Below, piece after piece: positions 60,934 to 64,000 of a stretch of DNA of 64,000 nucleotides; within the stretch, counting starts at the first letter, position 1, and every line of letters begins with the position of its first letter. The notes beneath the pieces are model-generated. The model ran no database searches, had not been told where the DNA came from, and worked only from the letters and a program-made list of their open reading frames with translations. This DNA comes from Pedococcus sp031456495 (GTDB lineage: Bacteria; Actinomycetota; Actinomycetes; Actinomycetales; Dermatophilaceae). The position numbers were made by a program, and so were the translations under genes. The DNA lies in the NCBI RefSeq assembly GCF_031456495.1, contig NZ_JAVDUW010000001.1:1116001-1180000 (forward strand), read 5' to 3'.

Positions 60934-61709
60934 GCTCCGCTGACCAGGACCCCGTACCGGCGCAGGAGAGTGAGCGCTACGTCCTGCTCGCCCGGCGCTT
61001 CGTGTCCCTCGCCGACACGCTCGTCGACGACTACGACGTCGTGGACCTGCTCGACCAGCTCGTCCGGTCCTGCGTCGAGCTGCTCGACGTCAGCCAGGTC
61101 GGGCTCATGCTCGTCGACCAGCAGGGCACGCTCAGCCTCGTGGCCTCCTCGAGCGAGGAGATCCGCCTGCTGGAGCTGCTGCAGATCCAGACCGAGCAGG
61201 GGCCGTGCCCGGAGTGCGTGCGCGAGCGCCGCCCGGTGACCATCGCCGACATCTCCACCACGGAGAAGCGCTGGCCGGAGTTCGCCCGCGCCGCCGCCGA
61301 CGTGGGGTTCCGCTCCGTCCACGCGGTTCCCCTCCGGTTGCGCGACGAGACGATCGGCGGGCTCAACCTGTTCAACACCGGCGCCCGCGCGCCCCTCAGC
61401 CCGGCCGAACAGGGCATCGCCCAGTCCATGGCCGACGTCGCCACCATCGGGATCCTCCAGCAGCGGACCACCCACCGCGCCGCCCTGCTCGCCGAGCAGC
61501 TGCAGAGCGCGCTCAGCAGCCGGATCGTCGTCGAGCAGGCGAAGGGCGTGCTCGCCGAGCGGGGCGGGGTCGGCATGGACGCCGCGTTCGCGCACCTGCG
61601 TGACTACAGCCGCTCCCACCGCCGCAAGCTCGGCGAGGTCGCCACCGAGATCGTGCACCGCACGCTCGACCCCACCGACGTCATCGCGAACGGTCGTCCT
61701 CGCGACTGA
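60930..61709 (+). CDS. GAF-ANTAR signalling protein 2
   Basis: A protein of 259 residues from ATG 60930 (ATGA overlap). GAF domain residues about 20-180: LVRSCVELLDVSQVGLMLVD, IQTEQGPCPECVRERRPVTI, FRSVHAVPLRLRDETIGGLN. ANTAR residues about 190-250: LQSALSSRIVVEQAKGVLAE, RGGVGMDAAFAHLRDYSRSH, with the conserved Ala/Gly/Leu helical pattern. Typical ANTAR antitermination regulator. Compared with the protein at 13614-14324 it belongs to a different subtype (EQAKGVLAERGG is the classical ANTAR core). Confidence 0.92.
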   Translation: MSSADQDPVPAQESERYVLLARRFVSLADTLVDDYDVVDLLDQLVRSCVELLDVSQVGLMLVDQQGTLSLVASSSEEIRLLELLQIQTEQGPCPECVRERRPVTIADISTTEKRWPEFARAAADVGFRSVHAVPLRLRDETIGGLNLFNTGARAPLSPAEQGIAQSMADVATIGILQQRTTHRAALLAEQLQSALSSRIVVEQAKGVLAERGGVGMDAAFAHLRDYSRSHRRKLGEVATEIVHRTLDPTDVIANGRPRD

Positions 61710-61725
61710 CCCGGACCGGGCCCGA

Positions 61726-61902
61726 TCAGTCGTCCGCGGGCTTCTCGTGGTCCTCGCCCGGGTGGGTCACGCCGAGCGCCTCGTCGACCCGTGCCTGCGT
61801 CAGGTGACGGTCGGCTCCGGCGGCGGCGGCCATCAGCTCCCCGAGCAGGACGATCTCCCGCTCGAGCTCCTCGTCCCGGATGTCCTCCGGCCCCGACCCC
61901 AC
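61726..61902 (-). CDS. Small conserved acidic protein
   Basis: A protein of 58 residues from GTG 61902: GSGPEDIRDEELEREIVLLG, ELMAAAAGADRHLTQARVDE, ALGVTHPGEDHEKPADD. It is acidic and helical, with a terminal LTQARVDEALGV pattern that I have seen in short actinobacterial hypothetical proteins. No enzyme motif. Convergent with the second GAF-ANTAR gene (15 bases between stops) and 32 bases downstream in orientation from the GH32 gene. Its ribosome binding site is weak, so the start is tentative. Confidence 0.6.
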   Translation of the reverse strand: MGSGPEDIRDEELEREIVLLGELMAAAAGADRHLTQARVDEALGVTHPGEDHEKPADD

Positions 61903-61934
61903 GTTTCACCGTAGGACGGGGGCCTGACCAGTCG

Positions 61935-63281
61935 TCACCCCCCAGCGGAGCCATCTGGGCATGGCCCGAAGGTCTGTGGCCCCTCTGGGAACACCAGCGC
62001 CGTGAGCACCACCTCGCCGTCCGCAGCGAAGACCTCGACGCTGCAGGAGTCCACGGCCACCTCGAGCCGCAGCATCCCGTCGCCGACCGGGACCGGGACC
62101 GAGGACACGCACGGGTATGCCGGGTGGAAGGCCCTGGTGCCGTCGCGCACCGGGCCTCGCTCCAACGACAACAGGCCGGTGGTGCGGTCGTAGCCGATCC
62201 GGGCCGCGTCACCGCCGCCGCCTCCCCACAGCTCGACCGCCGCGGAACGTCGGTCCCGGACGTCGAGCTCGACCTCGTGCCACTCCAGCCCGGGCGCCGA
62301 CCGGGCCTCCTCCACCGGCCGCTGCACGAGGACGAGCTCGCCACCCTCCCGTCGCCGCAGCGACAGCTCCCGCGGCAGGGTCATGGCACCCCGCCACGGC
62401 GTCGTCGGCAGGTCCCCGGCGTAGGCCCAGTTCGCCATCCACCCCAGCAGCACCCGACGCCTGTCGGGGGCGTCGTTCCACGTCACGGCCGCGCAGTCGT
62501 CCGGCCCGTGGTCGAGGCGCTGGAAGCCGCGGACGTCGGGCGTGAAGCGCACCCCGTCGAAGGAGCCCACGGCACACCAGGTGCCGCAACCCGCCACCGT
62601 GCCGTCGTTGCCGCTGAGGACCAGGACGTGCCCCTCGACACCCGGCTCCCCCTCGACGGGCAGCCGCACGAGGTCGGGGCACTCCCAGATCCCGGGCGGC
62701 TCCGGCAGCGGGCCCAACTCGCTGAGCAGCTCCCAGTGCCAGAGGTCGGCGGACCGGTAGAGGACGACGAGCCGCTCGACCGCTTCCACCGCCACCATGA
62801 GCCAGGACCCGGCGGAGCCGTCGCCCGGCTCCCACCACGAGACCTTGGGGTCGCGGAAGTCCGCCGAGCCGCGGTCGAGCACCGGCCCGGCGCACCGCTC
62901 CCACGTCGCACCCGCGTCGCGCGAGCACGCCAGCCACTGGGCCTGGTGGCCGTCGCGGGCGCTGGTCCACACCGCGACGAACGGCGGGAACGGGTCACCG
63001 TCGCGGCGCAGACCGGAGGTGTTCTCGTGGTCCACCACCACCGAGCCGGAGAACACCTGCTCCCCTGCGTCGAGGTCGTGCGCCAGGGCCACCGGGTGCT
63101 CGGTCCAGTGCACGAGGTCGGTGCTCGTGGCGTGGCCCCAGCTCATGTTGCCCCAATCGGACCCCTCGGGGTTGTGCTGGAAGAACAGGTGCCAGGTGCC
63201 CTCGTGGTGCACCAGCCCGTTCGGGTCGTTCATCCAGTGTCGGGCCGGCGAGAAGTGCGCTCGCGGCCGCCAGTCGAGCAC
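61935..63281 (-). CDS. Glycoside hydrolase family 32 enzyme (levanase/invertase-like)
   Basis: A protein of 448 residues. GTG 63281 is chosen because GGAGG lies about seven bases upstream; the first residues VLDWRPRAHFSPARHWMNDP lead straight into the catalytic motif. Nucleophile Asp19 in WMNDPNG, transition-state Asp in FRDPK (about residue 143), and acid/base Glu in WECPDL (about residue 200) are all present. A beta-sandwich C-terminal module starts near residue 330. No signal peptide, so it acts inside the cell on sucrose, fructo-oligosaccharides or similar fructosides. No transporter or regulator for sugar is adjacent. Confidence 0.92.
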   Translation of the reverse strand: MLDWRPRAHFSPARHWMNDPNGLVHHEGTWHLFFQHNPEGSDWGNMSWGHATSTDLVHWTEHPVALAHDLDAGEQVFSGSVVVDHENTSGLRRDGDPFPPFVAVWTSARDGHQAQWLACSRDAGATWERCAGPVLDRGSADFRDPKVSWWEPGDGSAGSWLMVAVEAVERLVVLYRSADLWHWELLSELGPLPEPPGIWECPDLVRLPVEGEPGVEGHVLVLSGNDGTVAGCGTWCAVGSFDGVRFTPDVRGFQRLDHGPDDCAAVTWNDAPDRRRVLLGWMANWAYAGDLPTTPWRGAMTLPRELSLRRREGGELVLVQRPVEEARSAPGLEWHEVELDVRDRRSAAVELWGGGGGDAARIGYDRTTGLLSLERGPVRDGTRAFHPAYPCVSSVPVPVGDGMLRLEVAVDSCSVEVFAADGEVVLTALVFPEGPQTFGPCPDGSAGG

Positions 63282-63421
63282 CGCCCACCTCCATGTCCCT
63301 CGGCACCGCGGCCGATCGGACCGAGAATCCTGTGAATACCACCCAAACGACGACAACCGGTCGCTTCCGGGGTTACCTTCCGTGCGTCACCCACGTCAGT
63401 CTCCCCTCCGAGGACCGCGCC

Positions 63422-64000
63422 ATGACCGACCGCCACGCCCAGGTCCGCGCCACCGCCCGCAGCCGCCGCAGGGCCCTGCGTCTCGTCACCGCAGGGGTCG
63501 TCGCCGTGGCGGTCGGTGCAGCCGTCCCGGCCGCGGCGGGCGCGGCTCCCATCGACACCACGCACGGCACGACGCCCGCGCGCACCTTCACCAAGGCGCC
63601 CAACGCCGACCCGCGGATCTCCCAGCTGCTCACCGCCCGCGCCACCACCAGCCGGTTCGGCAGCGCCTTCAGCGGCGCGGTCGTCGACGCCGCGAGCGGC
63701 AAGGTGGTCTGGACCCGCAACGGCAACACCGGCCTCATGCCGGCCTCGACCACCAAGCTCGTGACGGCGACCGACGCGCTCGCCGTCTTCGGCTCGGGCC
63801 ACCGCTTCACCACCCGGGTCAAGCGCGGCACCGCGGCCGACCAGGTCTACCTCGTGGGCTCCGGCGACCCGGCGTTCTCCTCCAGCCAGCTCACCGCGCT
63901 GGCGAAGACCACCGCGGCCGCCATGAAGGCCGCCGGGCGCACGACGGTGCGCGTGTATGCCGACGACTCCCTCTTCCCCGCACCCACCCTCGCGACGGGG
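63422..64000 (+). CDS. D-alanyl-D-alanine carboxypeptidase/endopeptidase, DacB type (peptidase S13), 3' end outside window
   Basis: 193 codons are visible from ATG 63422 to the window edge. Residues 20-43 form a signal peptide (ALRLVTAGVVAVAVGAAVPA, cleaved near AGAAP). The body starts with ADPRISQLLTARATTSRFGS and the catalytic SxxK motif LMPASTTKLVTATDAL (Ser about residue 109), as in PBP4/DacB proteins. KRGTAADQVYLVGSGDPAFS and VRVYADDSLFPAPTLATG follow. It trims pentapeptides or cleaves cross-links in the wall. The SxN and KTG motifs lie beyond the window. Confidence 0.92.
   Translation, partial: MTDRHAQVRATARSRRRALRLVTAGVVAVAVGAAVPAAAGAAPIDTTHGTTPARTFTKAPNADPRISQLLTARATTSRFGSAFSGAVVDAASGKVVWTRNGNTGLMPASTTKLVTATDALAVFGSGHRFTTRVKRGTAADQVYLVGSGDPAFSSSQLTALAKTTAAAMKAAGRTTVRVYADDSLFPAPTLATG

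Overview
The window comes from a high-GC actinobacterium. GTG starts are frequent, Shine-Dalgarno spacing is tight, and genes often overlap by 1-4 bases. There are paired DtxR/IdeR-type iron boxes, a CIRCE operator of the actinobacterial form, GAF-ANTAR sensors, and a molybdopterin cluster next to a UDP-glucose pyrophosphorylase. An Intrasporangiaceae-like member of the Micrococcales is my best guess. That is inference from gene content and I could not test it.

Layout. (1) About 1-18 kb is a loose, mosaic accessory region: low coding density, many hairpins, and several broken genes. These include a tyrosine recombinase with an internal deletion, a degraded GAF-ANTAR gene, and two frameshifted small genes. 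They lie among intact cupin, NERD, NTF2-like, GH3-type hexosaminidase, GAF-ANTAR, zinc-ribbon/thioredoxin-like and Hrp1-like CBS genes. (2) At 18.04-24.77 kb a 43-bp copy of the 3' half of tRNA-Ala(CGC) and the intact tRNA bracket a complete siderophore-uptake operon with iron boxes and a TetR remnant. (3) At 24.9-39.9 kb the DNA is dense and core-like: an ECF sigma/anti-sigma pair, the moaB-moaC-moeA cluster with UDP-glucose pyrophosphorylase, 5-formyl-THF cyclo-ligase, penicillin acylase, a cation/proton antiporter, a CIRCE-controlled zinc ribbon, MTA phosphorylase and MscL. (4) At 40-48 kb lie a very large helicase-nuclease, an MFS transporter, secreted proteins and tRNA-Arg(CCT). (5) At 49-56 kb lie twin SRPBCC genes (with a third remnant), an SGNH hydrolase, a carboxylesterase, a CaCA exchanger and a large membrane protein. 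(6) At 56-64 kb lie the second copy of a two-ended membrane protein, an OhrR-type MarR, a reductase, a sensor cluster (HATPase plus two GAF-ANTAR proteins), a GH32 enzyme and the start of a DacB-type carboxypeptidase.

Links between regions. A membrane protein of unknown function is present twice in opposite orientations (4834-5445 and 56293-56898). The two genes share a 402-bp block with a single mismatch, although the flanking gene ends are clearly diverged. Both carry a DosR/DevR-like palindrome (GGGAC-N4-GTCCC type) exactly 92 bases before the start codon. A perfect copy of the palindrome lies before the PPOX-family gene at 7646-8140, and two near-matches lie at 12970 and 13103. With the Hrp1-like CBS protein and the GAF-ANTAR proteins, this suggests a dormancy/hypoxia-type regulon spread over the accessory region and one core locus. 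The heptamer GGCATAC/GTATGCC is also strikingly frequent throughout.
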